Assembly: GCF_020026305.1 (NCBI RefSeq)
Contig: NZ_CP075691.1
Location: 6,448,001 to 6,512,000, forward strand
DNA: 64,000 nucleotides
From: Streptomyces sp. 135
GTDB taxonomy: Bacteria > Actinomycetota > Actinomycetes > Streptomycetales > Streptomycetaceae
Reading direction: 5' to 3'
This document shows, piece after piece, positions 17,171 to 24,782 of the stretch (the stretch's first letter is position 1; every line of letters begins with the position of its first letter). The notes below the pieces were generated by a model. It saw only the letters and a list, made by a program, of their open reading frames with translations. It was not told where the DNA came from and ran no database searches. The position numbers and the translations under genes are program-made.

Positions 17171-17898
17171 CCACCCCTGCCTTGTCGGTGGTGATCCCGG
17201 CCTTCAACGAGGTCGCCTACCTGCCCCGCTACCTGCCCTCCGTCCTCGCCTCCCTCGCCCGCTGGGAGGAGGTCACCGGCCGCACAGGGGAGGTGATCGT
17301 CGTCGACAACGCCAGCACCGACGCCACCGCCGACATGGCCGCCTCCTTCGGCGCCCGCGTCGTCACCGAGTCCGTCCGCAACATCGGCCGGGTACGCAAC
17401 ACCGGCGCGAGCGCCGCCCGCAGCGGCCGTCTCTTCTTCACCGACGCCGACGTGGCCCTACCCCTGGAAGCGGTCACGGCCGCCGCTGCCGCCATGGACG
17501 CCGGCGCCGTCGGCGGCGCCATCCCGCCGCTCTACACACCCGAGCGGCTCGGAGCCCGCCTGCTGTGCGCCTACTGGGACCACTACCGCACCCGGCGCGG
17601 CGGAGCCCAGGGTGTCAACCAGTTCTGCACCGCCGACGCCTTCCACCACGTCGGCGGGTACCGGGACGACCTGTTCATGAGCGAGGACGTGGAGTTCTTC
17701 GCCCGGCTCAGCGCCCACGGCCAGGCCACCGGACGGCCCGTGGCGATCCTCGACGACCTGCGCGTACGCCCGTCGACCCGCCGCTACGACCAGTGGTCGA
17801 GCCTGCGGATGCTCTGGTGGCAGAACCCCGTCACCGCCCGCCTGCGGCTCCGGTCGCCCCGCATGTGGCGCCACTGGTACGAGACCACCGTGCGATGA
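17167..17898 (+). CDS. GT2-family glycosyltransferase
   Basis: A 243-residue GT-A enzyme. Landmarks in order: LSVVIPAFNEVAYLPRYLPS, VIVVDNASTDATADMAASFG, and the DxD motif in RLFFTDADVALPLEAV; the acceptor-side VGGYRDDLFMSEDVEFFARL contains the ED of the catalytic base. There is no C-terminal membrane helix, so it is soluble. The length is short but complete for bacterial GT2 domains. The start overlaps the previous stop as ATGA, and the end overlaps the deacetylase start as ATGA. Confidence 0.85.
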   Translation: MTTPALSVVIPAFNEVAYLPRYLPSVLASLARWEEVTGRTGEVIVVDNASTDATADMAASFGARVVTESVRNIGRVRNTGASAARSGRLFFTDADVALPLEAVTAAAAAMDAGAVGGAIPPLYTPERLGARLLCAYWDHYRTRRGGAQGVNQFCTADAFHHVGGYRDDLFMSEDVEFFARLSAHGQATGRPVAILDDLRVRPSTRRYDQWSSLRMLWWQNPVTARLRLRSPRMWRHWYETTVR

Positions 17899-18821
17899 CG
17901 AAGGAGACCCCCGTGCGGCCCCAGCCCAAGACCCTGCCCGCCGTCGGCCTGCCGGTTTCGGACGGCAGCGGCATCTACACCTTCCCCGACGACCTCCACC
18001 ACGCCCACCGGACGCACACCCAGCAGCTCGCCGCCCGCCACCGGGCCATGGACCACCGTGTCCTGGAGGTGACGGCGCCCCACACCCGCGTCCCCTACTA
18101 CGTCGAGGCCCGCACCCCTGCCGGCCGCCCGGTCCTTGTCATCGAACCTCACCACGACGACTTCGCCCTCTCTGCCTCGGGTGCTTTCCTCGCCCGCCCC
18201 CGACCGCTGACCGTGGTCACCGTCTTCACCCGCTCCCGGAGCGTGCACCCCGCCCTGGAAGCCACGTACGCCGATGTCGGCACGGTGTCCGAGCTGCGCG
18301 ACCGGGAGGGCGCCGCCGCGCTTGCACCGTTCGCCGCACGCCGACTCCTTCTCGGACACAAGGACGCCGAGCCGCCGTACAGGCCCTACGACCCCGAGCT
18401 GCTCGACCGGGTCACCGAGGAGCTGCGCTGGATCGCCGCGCTTCACCCCGACGCCGAACTCCTCGCGCCCGCCGCCGTCACCCGCCACCCCGACCACCTC
18501 CTCGTCCACGAAGCGGCCGTCCGTCTCGGCTGTACCTGGTTCTGGGAGGACCTCGCCTTCTGGGCGACGTACGCGCTCGCCGGCTGCGACCAGCACCTGT
18601 TCCGTACGCGTACGGGGGCGGCCATGCGGCCCGAACTGGTCGACATCACCGACGTCGTCCTGGACAAGGTCACCGTCCTGAGGATGCACGGCTCGCAGAT
18701 GCACCCAGCCCGGAAGATGTACCGGCCGATCCGGCACGCCTTCACCACGGCGGCCGACCTCGTCGACGGCACGGGACTCTACGCCGAGCGCTTCTACCGG
18801 ACGGAGGAGACGACGTGCTGA
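17895..18821 (+). CDS. PIG-L-family zinc deacetylase
   Basis: A 308-residue LmbE/PIG-L fold. The zinc site motif usually written HPDD appears as VLVIEPHHDDFALSASGAFL (PHHDD near residues 85-89), and the distal His lies in VTRHPDHLLVHEAAV. The family removes acetyl groups from N-acetylglucosamine in mycothiol, teicoplanin-type antibiotics and GPI precursors. Here it probably deacetylates an amino sugar built by the neighbouring glycosyltransferases. The N-terminal 75 residues are extra compared with minimal family members. Its 3' end overlaps the kinase-like gene by seven bases. Confidence 0.85.
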   Translation: MTKETPVRPQPKTLPAVGLPVSDGSGIYTFPDDLHHAHRTHTQQLAARHRAMDHRVLEVTAPHTRVPYYVEARTPAGRPVLVIEPHHDDFALSASGAFLARPRPLTVVTVFTRSRSVHPALEATYADVGTVSELRDREGAAALAPFAARRLLLGHKDAEPPYRPYDPELLDRVTEELRWIAALHPDAELLAPAAVTRHPDHLLVHEAAVRLGCTWFWEDLAFWATYALAGCDQHLFRTRTGAAMRPELVDITDVVLDKVTVLRMHGSQMHPARKMYRPIRHAFTTAADLVDGTGLYAERFYRTEETTC

Positions 18822-19429
18822 TCATCGCCCTGGAAGGGCCCTCCTATGCCGGCAAATCCACGGCGATACGCCACCTCCGCCACACCGCCCTCGGCTCGCG
18901 CGCGTTCGTCTCCGACTGCTACGTCAAGCACATCGCCCACCGCGACGACATCCCTCCGGCCCGAACCGACTCCGCGGCCGCCCAGTTGGCCGCCTTCGAG
19001 CGGTTCATGGAGATCGAGGCGACCCGAGTGGCCGAGGCCGCCGCGAGCGGCAGGCAGCTCGTCGTCCTCGACCGCTCCGTGGACACCCTGCTCGCCCACG
19101 CCTACGCCTTGGACGCCCTGTTCGGATACGGAGTCCACCACCGGCTCCGCGGCCGACTCACGACGCTCCCGTTCCTGCGCCCCGATCGCACCCTCTACCT
19201 CGACGTACCGGCCGAGACGCTCCACCTCCGCCGGAAGACCGCCGGCCACACCGCCGCCGAGTCCGAGTACTTCCTCCATGAGCCGGGCTTCCTCCACCAC
19301 GCACGCGACTACTTCGTCCACACGGCCCGCCGGCCCATGACGCGAGAGCTCACGGTCCTCGCCGCCGACGCCGACCCGGACGAAGTCGCCCGGGCCGTGG
19401 AAGCCCTCGTCGGCTTCTGGATGAGGTGA
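18815..19429 (+). CDS. Thymidylate-kinase-like P-loop protein
   Basis: A 204-residue P-loop NTPase/kinase: LIIALEGPSYAGKSTAIRHL holds the Walker A (GPSYAGKST), VVLDRSVDTLLAHAYALD resembles the DRY/DRS site of dTMP kinases, and the LID region is RLTTLPFLRPDRTLYLDVPA followed by Arg residues. It lacks the exact thymidylate kinase signature, so a different substrate is likely. GGAGGAGA precedes the GTG at 18815. It could phosphorylate a nucleotide-sugar or a sugar intermediate of the pathway, but this is inference. Confidence 0.65.
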   Translation: MLIIALEGPSYAGKSTAIRHLRHTALGSRAFVSDCYVKHIAHRDDIPPARTDSAAAQLAAFERFMEIEATRVAEAAASGRQLVVLDRSVDTLLAHAYALDALFGYGVHHRLRGRLTTLPFLRPDRTLYLDVPAETLHLRRKTAGHTAAESEYFLHEPGFLHHARDYFVHTARRPMTRELTVLAADADPDEVARAVEALVGFWMR

Positions 19430-19435
19430 CCGCCG

Positions 19436-20467
19436 GTGCCCACCGCCCTCTTCGCCTGGCGCCGCACCCCACCCCCCTTCCTCATCGGAGGCGCCGAGGT
19501 CACCCAGCAACTCCTCGCCGAAGAACTCGCCGCCGCCGGCTGGCGCGTCACCTACCTCGGCTCACACGAGGCGCCGTGGGACGGAGCCGCCCAGCTCACC
19601 GACATGCGCGCCCATCTCCACAGGAATCGCGTCCCGTACGACGAAGCGAACGGCACCCTGTGCTACCGGTGGAACGGGGTCGAGTGCGTGGCGCTGACGC
19701 AGAACAACGTGGAGCACGCCCTGGGCAGCCTCCTGGGGGAACTCCGCCCCGACGTCGTGTTCACTGCCCAGGAAGGATCAGCGAGGATGGCCGAACTGGC
19801 GAAGCCGACCATCCTCGTCGCCGGCCTGCTCCACTCCGTCTCCGCCACCGGACTGGGCGTCCTCGCCGGCCGTCCCCACTATGGGCTTGCTGTGTCGAAG
19901 TTCGTCCGAGACCGGGCACCCCACACGCCCGGCACCCGCATCGACGTGGTGTACCCGCCGTTCGCCCGCCCACGACCGGCTACGGACACAGAGCGCACCC
20001 CAGCCGTACTGATGGTCAACCCCATCCCCGCCAAGGGCGCCGAGCTGCTGCACCAGCTCATCCGCCTCGTGCCGGAACAGCCCTTCACCCTGGTCGAGGG
20101 CTGGTGGGACACGTCTGCCGACTTCGCGGCCTATCCGAACGTCAGGTACGTGCCCCGTGTCTACGACATGGAGCCGCTGTACCGTAGCCACCGCCTTCTG
20201 CTGGTCCCATCCACCGTGGAAGACGCCTTCCCCCGCGTGATCGTCGAGGCCGCCCTCCACGGCGTCCCGACCATCGGTACCAACCGGGGCGGGATCCCCG
20301 AAGCCATCGGCGACGCCGGAATCGTCCTCCCTGCCACCGCCGACCCCGAGGCGTGGGCGCGAGTGATCCGCGACGTGGACTGCGAAGCGCTGGGGGAGCT
20401 GGCACGGGCCAGAGCGGCACGTTTCACCCGCCCGCGCCTCCCAGAGCTCCGGGAACTGGGGATCTAG
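19436..20467 (+). CDS. GT4-like (GT-B fold) glycosyltransferase
   Basis: A 343-residue GT-B enzyme. The N-terminal domain begins ALFAWRRTPPPFLIGGAEV with the GGAE nucleotide-side loop; the C-terminal domain has VLMVNPIPAKGAELLHQL and the GT4 donor-binding VPSTVEDAFPRVIVEAALHG (E..F...E). It is the last gene of the operon and overlaps the convergent APH-like gene by four bases at 20464-20467. There are no membrane segments. Confidence 0.8.
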   Translation: MPTALFAWRRTPPPFLIGGAEVTQQLLAEELAAAGWRVTYLGSHEAPWDGAAQLTDMRAHLHRNRVPYDEANGTLCYRWNGVECVALTQNNVEHALGSLLGELRPDVVFTAQEGSARMAELAKPTILVAGLLHSVSATGLGVLAGRPHYGLAVSKFVRDRAPHTPGTRIDVVYPPFARPRPATDTERTPAVLMVNPIPAKGAELLHQLIRLVPEQPFTLVEGWWDTSADFAAYPNVRYVPRVYDMEPLYRSHRLLLVPSTVEDAFPRVIVEAALHGVPTIGTNRGGIPEAIGDAGIVLPATADPEAWARVIRDVDCEALGELARARAARFTRPRLPELRELGI

Positions 20468-21510
20468 AGAGCGCCGCCGAACGCCCGCTCCACCTCGTCG
20501 AGCCGCTCCGTCCACCAGTGGAGGAGCGCCTCGTCGGCGATGAACAGGTCGTCGCAGGAGTGGTCGCCCCGGTCGTAATGGAATTCGAGCTGCCAGAAGT
20601 CCGCCATCCGCTTCCACCACAGACGGCGTGCGCCGTCGAGCAGCGCGGCCGGCTCCAACGGGACCACCGACCGGTAGCCGCTCACGAAGGCCGCCACCCG
20701 CTCCAGGTCGAAGACGCCCTCCACCCCGAACTGCACCTGTGCCGTACGGACGACCTCCTCGGCGTACGGGCGGACGCCCAGCCGGTCCCAGTCCAGGACG
20801 GCCGTCAGCTCGCCGTCGGCCCAGAGGAGGTTCCGGTACTGAAAATCGCCGTGCGTCCAGCCGTACGGCCCTGCGGGAACGTCTCCCTCCGGGCGCAGGG
20901 CCGCGTACTCGGCGAGCAGCACCCGACGCTTGGCGAGGGCGTCGAGCGCCGCCGCGTCGAAGGCGTCGCCCGAACCGTGGGACCGCGCAGCAGAAGTGAG
21001 CCGGTCGGCCTTCTCCGCCGCCCGTTCTGGTGTGGCGACGTCTGCGGCGATGCTGTCGGGAACGGCAGCAAGAGCCCCGGTTTCGGCGGTGTGGCGGAGC
21101 GCCAGGTGGAGCTTGGCGAGGACTGCGCCGAGCCGCCGCACCTGAGCGATGGGGAGGTCAACGCCACGAACGTGCGCTCCTCGTGCCCAGGGGAACAGGC
21201 AGTACCCGCTCCCACCGACCTCGACCACGGCCCCACCCGACGAGCCCACCACAGGGACGATCACCGGAATGCCGGCCTCAGCCAGGGGCGGCAACACGGC
21301 AAGATTGCGGCGCAACCTGTCGAGCGGCACATCCGTGACCCGCTTCAGAGCGAAGGTCCCTCGCGGCGTGTCCAGCTGCCAGTTCACGTTCATGAGGCCG
21401 TCAGCCAGATGACGCCAGTCGACGACGTCCCCGAGGTCGAACTCCTTGATCAGTTCCGCAAGATCATCGGAGGGGATGCGGTGCCTGCTCGCCACATGCG
21501 CGTTGGTCAC
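20464..21510 (-). CDS. APH/ThrB2-like phosphotransferase
   Basis: A 348-residue APH-fold kinase resembling type II homoserine kinases. Visible are a conserved start (LADGLMNVNWQLDTPRGTFA), the catalytic YGWTHGDFQYRNLLW (HGD..xN) and the metal site VLDWDRLG. The start is placed at GTG 21510: TATCGT lies seven bases upstream on this strand, so a leaderless message is likely; an in-frame GTG at 21549 is possible. It converges on the glycosyltransferase operon and seems to be a separate unit. Its true substrate is open, since this fold also covers choline and aminoglycoside kinases. Confidence 0.75.
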   Translation of the reverse strand: MTNAHVASRHRIPSDDLAELIKEFDLGDVVDWRHLADGLMNVNWQLDTPRGTFALKRVTDVPLDRLRRNLAVLPPLAEAGIPVIVPVVGSSGGAVVEVGGSGYCLFPWARGAHVRGVDLPIAQVRRLGAVLAKLHLALRHTAETGALAAVPDSIAADVATPERAAEKADRLTSAARSHGSGDAFDAAALDALAKRRVLLAEYAALRPEGDVPAGPYGWTHGDFQYRNLLWADGELTAVLDWDRLGVRPYAEEVVRTAQVQFGVEGVFDLERVAAFVSGYRSVVPLEPAALLDGARRLWWKRMADFWQLEFHYDRGDHSCDDLFIADEALLHWWTERLDEVERAFGGAL

Positions 21511-21722
21511 CTTGGCGACGATACGTGAGCAGAGCACCCGGGTGCACAAGGATCACCGCGCGGCATCGGGCATCCGTGGTCCGGCCGACGCTTGTACTCA
21601 GACACCGTGCCCTTCGCGCTGGTGGTAGGCGGCTTCTCCGGCCCGGCCCCGTCCGCGGATGCTGACGGCTAGGGTCTGGATCGTGTGACCGCAGGGGAGC
21701 GCGTCGACGAGGGGGCAAAGCC

Positions 21723-22274
21723 ATGAACGATCGGTCGGAGAAGCCGTTCCTGTACGTCGTCGTCTGCGCCGCCGGCATCGCGGGCGACGCGCACCGGCTG
21801 ATCACCGCCGCGAAGGAGCAGGGCTGGGGCGTCGGCGTCGTAGCTACACCCCAGGGCCTCGGCTTCCTCGATACCGAGGCGGTCGAGGCCCAGACGGGCT
21901 ACCCGATCCGCTCGGCGTGGCGCAGTCCCGGCGACCCGCGCCCCCTCCGGCCCGCTGACGCCATCGCCGTCGCGCCCGCCACGTTCAACACGATCAACAA
22001 GTGGGCCGCCGGCATCGCCGACACCCTCGCGCTGGGCATCCTGTGCGAGGCGTACGGGGTGGGCGTTCCGACGGTCGTCCTGCCGTACGTGAACGCGGCC
22101 ATGGCCGCACACCCGGCGTACGACCGGAGCCTGAACCAGCTGCGGGAGATGGGCGTGCTGGTCGGGTCGTACGAGCCGCACCGGCCGAAGGCGGGCGGGG
22201 GAGCGGACCGCTTCCGGTGGGAGGAGGCGCTGGAGCTGCTGGAGGGCAGGGGCGCAGGTCTCTTCGGACGGTGA
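21723..22274 (+). CDS. Flavoprotein (HFCD/DFP-type)
   Basis: A 183-residue flavoprotein of the phosphopantothenoylcysteine-decarboxylase-like (HFCD) fold: FLYVVVCAAGIAGDAHRLIT at the start, the AIAVAPATFNTINKWAAGIA core (AP.T.NT..K...G..D.L) that binds FMN, and PTVVLPYVNAAMAAHP, the PXMNXXMW-like segment. The family includes lantibiotic decarboxylases and streptomycete flavoproteins of unknown role. A TAGGGT -10-like box sits at 21671-21676. It stands alone between convergent and divergent neighbours. Confidence 0.75.
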   Translation: MNDRSEKPFLYVVVCAAGIAGDAHRLITAAKEQGWGVGVVATPQGLGFLDTEAVEAQTGYPIRSAWRSPGDPRPLRPADAIAVAPATFNTINKWAAGIADTLALGILCEAYGVGVPTVVLPYVNAAMAAHPAYDRSLNQLREMGVLVGSYEPHRPKAGGGADRFRWEEALELLEGRGAGLFGR

Positions 22275-22331
22275 TCCGGATCGAGGCCCGCGCGCCTGTC
22301 GTCGGACGGAGAGGACCGGGCGGGTCTTTCG

Positions 22332-23720
22332 TCAGTGGGCGGAGCCCGGGCGCGGCTCCTCCTCCTGTCCCTGTAGCAGTCGCAGGGCGAGGACCGAGCC
22401 GTCGGCGTGGACGGAGACCGGGCCGCCCCAGTCCTTGTTGTAGGTGAGGTGGGGGCGGGCGTGGCGGCCAGCGTGGACGAGGGCCCGGTACTCCTTAATG
22501 TCGCCCCTGGCGAGGAGTCGGAAGACCTCCTCGTCCACGCCGGAGAACGCCTCGACGCGGGGGCCATTGAGGCGGAAGACGTGGTCGGTGCCGACGTACG
22601 CGGTGCCGAAGAGGGTGTGGGCGGCGTCCTGGATGCTCATTGCGGCCGCGTGTTCGAGACCGGTGAAGCGTTTGCGGCCCTGCCGGTCGGTGAGGTGGCG
22701 GGCGGTGGCGTGGCCGGAACCGGTGAACGTCATGAGGCCCGCTGCGGTGGTGTGGGCCAGGGACTCCTGGAACCAGGCGTAGTCCTTCGGCTGTACGTGG
22801 CAGCCCCGTACGGGCTCCGGCGTCACCAGGCCCTCGGTCGGCGGGTGGATGTCCGGCATCACGTTCGCCTGGAACGGCGGTGCGTTCAGGTTCGGCTCAC
22901 GACCTTCCGCGGGGGACAGCCGTCCGCCGCTGCCAGGTGCCTGGAGGGCATGGACGGTCATCGTGCCGCCGTCCGTCGGGAGCTGAGTGCTGAACAGCAG
23001 GCCGGGGGTCTCGTTCCACGCGCCGATGTGGACCGCTTCGGCGTGTGCGGAGGCGGAGGCCAGCTGGTCGGCGGAGGTGGCGGCGTCGCCGTGGTTGCCC
23101 TTGCAGGCGAGGGGGATGACGAGAGACGGCTCGCCAGGACGCCAGACCTCGGCGAAGTACTGCGGGCGGTAGCGGTACTTCACCTTCTCGCCCTTGTCCC
23201 TGCTTGTGAGGGCCCAGCCCGCGCGTAACACCGTGTCGGCGGGGACGATTGTCACCGAATGGTCGGGGAAACGGCTGCGCAGCACGTGCTCCGCGAGGGT
23301 CAGCGCGAAGCCGATGCCGAGCTCGCCGGACTGCAGCGACTTGTAGTGGTCCGCGATGCGGTGGCCCTCGTCGGTGAGACCGAGGAAGGAGTCCCTGCCG
23401 CCGACCAGGGCCTGGGTGTATTTCAGCGCGCCCCAGTGCTCCGCCAGTCCCCGTCCCGCGCCACGCCACGAGAGGGCGGTGGCCCGGGCGAGGGTGTGGA
23501 GGACGTCCCAGAGGGTCACTTCGAACTGCCGGGGCAGCTCCGTCGACGGGATCGGGACGAGGGCGGGCTTTCGGCGAAGCGGCTCGTCCTCGTTCTCCTT
23601 CCGCTTCTTGTCGTCCGCCGTGATAGCGGCTTCCACCTTGCCGACGAGTGCGTCGTCGGAGTGGATGGAGATGTTCGACGGCTGGGTCAGGTCCTGGAGC
23701 ACTTCCTCGGTCGGCTTCAA
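22332..23720 (-). CDS. Unknown protein of the mobile element
   Basis: A 462-residue protein without a recognised domain. The central part (LPRQFEVTLWDVLHTLARAT, then FAEVWRPGEPSLVIPLACKG) looks globular and mixed alpha/beta, and VVIPLACKGNHG-like text could be a nuclease or a substrate-binding core, but I will not assign it. The TTG at 23720 is chosen because GAAGGAGA lies five bases upstream, while the longer frame to 23873 reads through low-complexity sequence. One TTA codon (23228-23226) predicts bldA dependence. It is the first gene of the plasmid-like backbone, downstream of a terminator hairpin. Confidence 0.6.
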   Translation of the reverse strand: MKPTEEVLQDLTQPSNISIHSDDALVGKVEAAITADDKKRKENEDEPLRRKPALVPIPSTELPRQFEVTLWDVLHTLARATALSWRGAGRGLAEHWGALKYTQALVGGRDSFLGLTDEGHRIADHYKSLQSGELGIGFALTLAEHVLRSRFPDHSVTIVPADTVLRAGWALTSRDKGEKVKYRYRPQYFAEVWRPGEPSLVIPLACKGNHGDAATSADQLASASAHAEAVHIGAWNETPGLLFSTQLPTDGGTMTVHALQAPGSGGRLSPAEGREPNLNAPPFQANVMPDIHPPTEGLVTPEPVRGCHVQPKDYAWFQESLAHTTAAGLMTFTGSGHATARHLTDRQGRKRFTGLEHAAAMSIQDAAHTLFGTAYVGTDHVFRLNGPRVEAFSGVDEEVFRLLARGDIKEYRALVHAGRHARPHLTYNKDWGGPVSVHADGSVLALRLLQGQEEEPRPGSAH

Positions 23721-23844
23721 CAGCTCTCCTTCACGGTGTGCGAGGGTGGTTCGCCATCGGCTGGACCGTACGGAAGGCAGGAGCGGCGCACGCAAGTGCG
23801 CAGGGGCGCGTGGTCTGGACTTCGGCACGGCGGCGGACAGTGTG

Positions 23845-23879
23845 CAGCCGGTGGCAGGGAAGACCCCCGCCACCGGCTG
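23845..23879. terminator. Terminator-like hairpin
   Basis: CAGCCGGTGGC (23845-23855) and GCCACCGGCTG (23869-23879) pair perfectly over 11 bp with a 13-base loop. It follows the minus-strand small gene ending at 23926 and lies upstream of the minus-strand gene starting at 23720, so it would separate the two transcripts. Confidence 0.6.
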
Positions 23880-23925
23880 GTTGTTTGCATGGAGGACCTG
23901 GCCCGTTCCTGCTATTTCTCTCGGG

Positions 23926-24279
23926 TCATGAATCGGCGCCTGCGGCGACGATGCCGCACAGGCGGTCGTATTCGAGCATGTCCTCGTGGGTCATGAACTG
24001 GACGAGAGCCATGTGATGGTCCAGGGCGTAGGAATAGATCAGCTTGGCGAGTTCGGTGACGGCTGCTTTGGCTTCGGTTCCTGCTTCGGGGTCGTGGATA
24101 CGAACGCCGGCGGCCTGGAATTCCTCGAGAGTCGCGTCAGCGGCGATTGCCTGCTCTTCGTCGGTGAAGGGACGGCCGTCGAGATGACGGAAGGTGCGGG
24201 TGCCCCACGGTCGGTCGAAGTCCGTGTCGAACAGCAGGGCCATGACGTGGGGGCGGGGTGCGGGGGAAGGGGTGGGCAT
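23926..24279 (-). CDS. Small hypothetical protein, paralogue of its neighbour
   Basis: A 117-residue protein. VMALLFDTDFDRPWGTRTFR and HLDGRPFTDEEQ match, in order, IVALLCDANFQHFRETGSWS and HRNGRPFTQEERE of the gene just upstream (24300-24680), so the two arose by tandem duplication. AAGGAA precedes the ATG at 24279. It is acidic and mostly helical, with no known domain. It is typical of the small genes of integrated streptomycete plasmids. Confidence 0.65.
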   Translation of the reverse strand: MPTPSPAPRPHVMALLFDTDFDRPWGTRTFRHLDGRPFTDEEQAIAADATLEEFQAAGVRIHDPEAGTEAKAAVTELAKLIYSYALDHHMALVQFMTHEDMLEYDRLCGIVAAGADS

Positions 24280-24299
24280 GGAGGTTTCCTTGTGACTGG

Positions 24300-24680
24300 T
24301 CAGAAGGTGTACGGGGTGAAGGGGAGAGCGGGTTCGATCATGAGCTTGAGCAGGCGGTCGAACTCGGCTCGTTCGTCCTCCGCCATGAGGGTGTGGGCGT
24401 TGCCGAGGTTCTTCTCGTCGAGCTGCTCCATGAACGGGGCGAGGAAACGCTGGATGGCTTCGGGTGCTTCCTCGTGCGTCCGGAGGTACTCCAGGTAGCG
24501 CGAGTGCTGGGACTTCAGCTCTTCGAGGTCGGCACGGGTGGCCTTGAAGACCGCTTCTCGTTCCTCCTGGGTGAAGGGGCGGCCGTTTCGATGGGACCAG
24601 GAGCCAGTTTCGCGGAAGTGCTGGAAGTTCGCGTCGCAGAGCAGGGCGACGATCTCGGGGCGTGCTTCGGACGGGGGCAT
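24300..24680 (-). CDS. Small hypothetical protein, paralogue of its neighbour
   Basis: A 126-residue protein related to the one downstream through the shared ALLxDxxF...GRPFTxEE block near residues 10-45; the C-terminal halves (TLMAEDERAEFDRLLKLMIE against FMTHEDMLEYDRLCGIVA) are also similar. GGAAGGAA precedes the ATG at 24680. The gap between the two genes is 20 bases, so they form one operon. The function is unknown. Confidence 0.65.
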   Translation of the reverse strand: MPPSEARPEIVALLCDANFQHFRETGSWSHRNGRPFTQEEREAVFKATRADLEELKSQHSRYLEYLRTHEEAPEAIQRFLAPFMEQLDEKNLGNAHTLMAEDERAEFDRLLKLMIEPALPFTPYTF

Positions 24681-24726
24681 GCGGGATTCCTTCCGGGGGT
24701 TGGTCGGAAGGTCAATTGTTGGGAGG

Positions 24727-24751
24727 ATCGCCGGTTAGGCTAACCGGCGAT
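24727..24751. terminator. 25-bp perfect hairpin, element-end copy A
   Basis: ATCGCCGGTTAG and CTAACCGGCGAT pair over 12 bp around one base. A near-identical hairpin with compensating base changes lies at 30236-30260, both followed by TTCT. It lies between the relaxase stop and the upstream small gene and may be a bidirectional terminator. There is no T-run. Confidence 0.6.
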
Positions 24752-24782
24752 TCTGGGCTATCTTTCCGCCTCGTTTCGCGGG

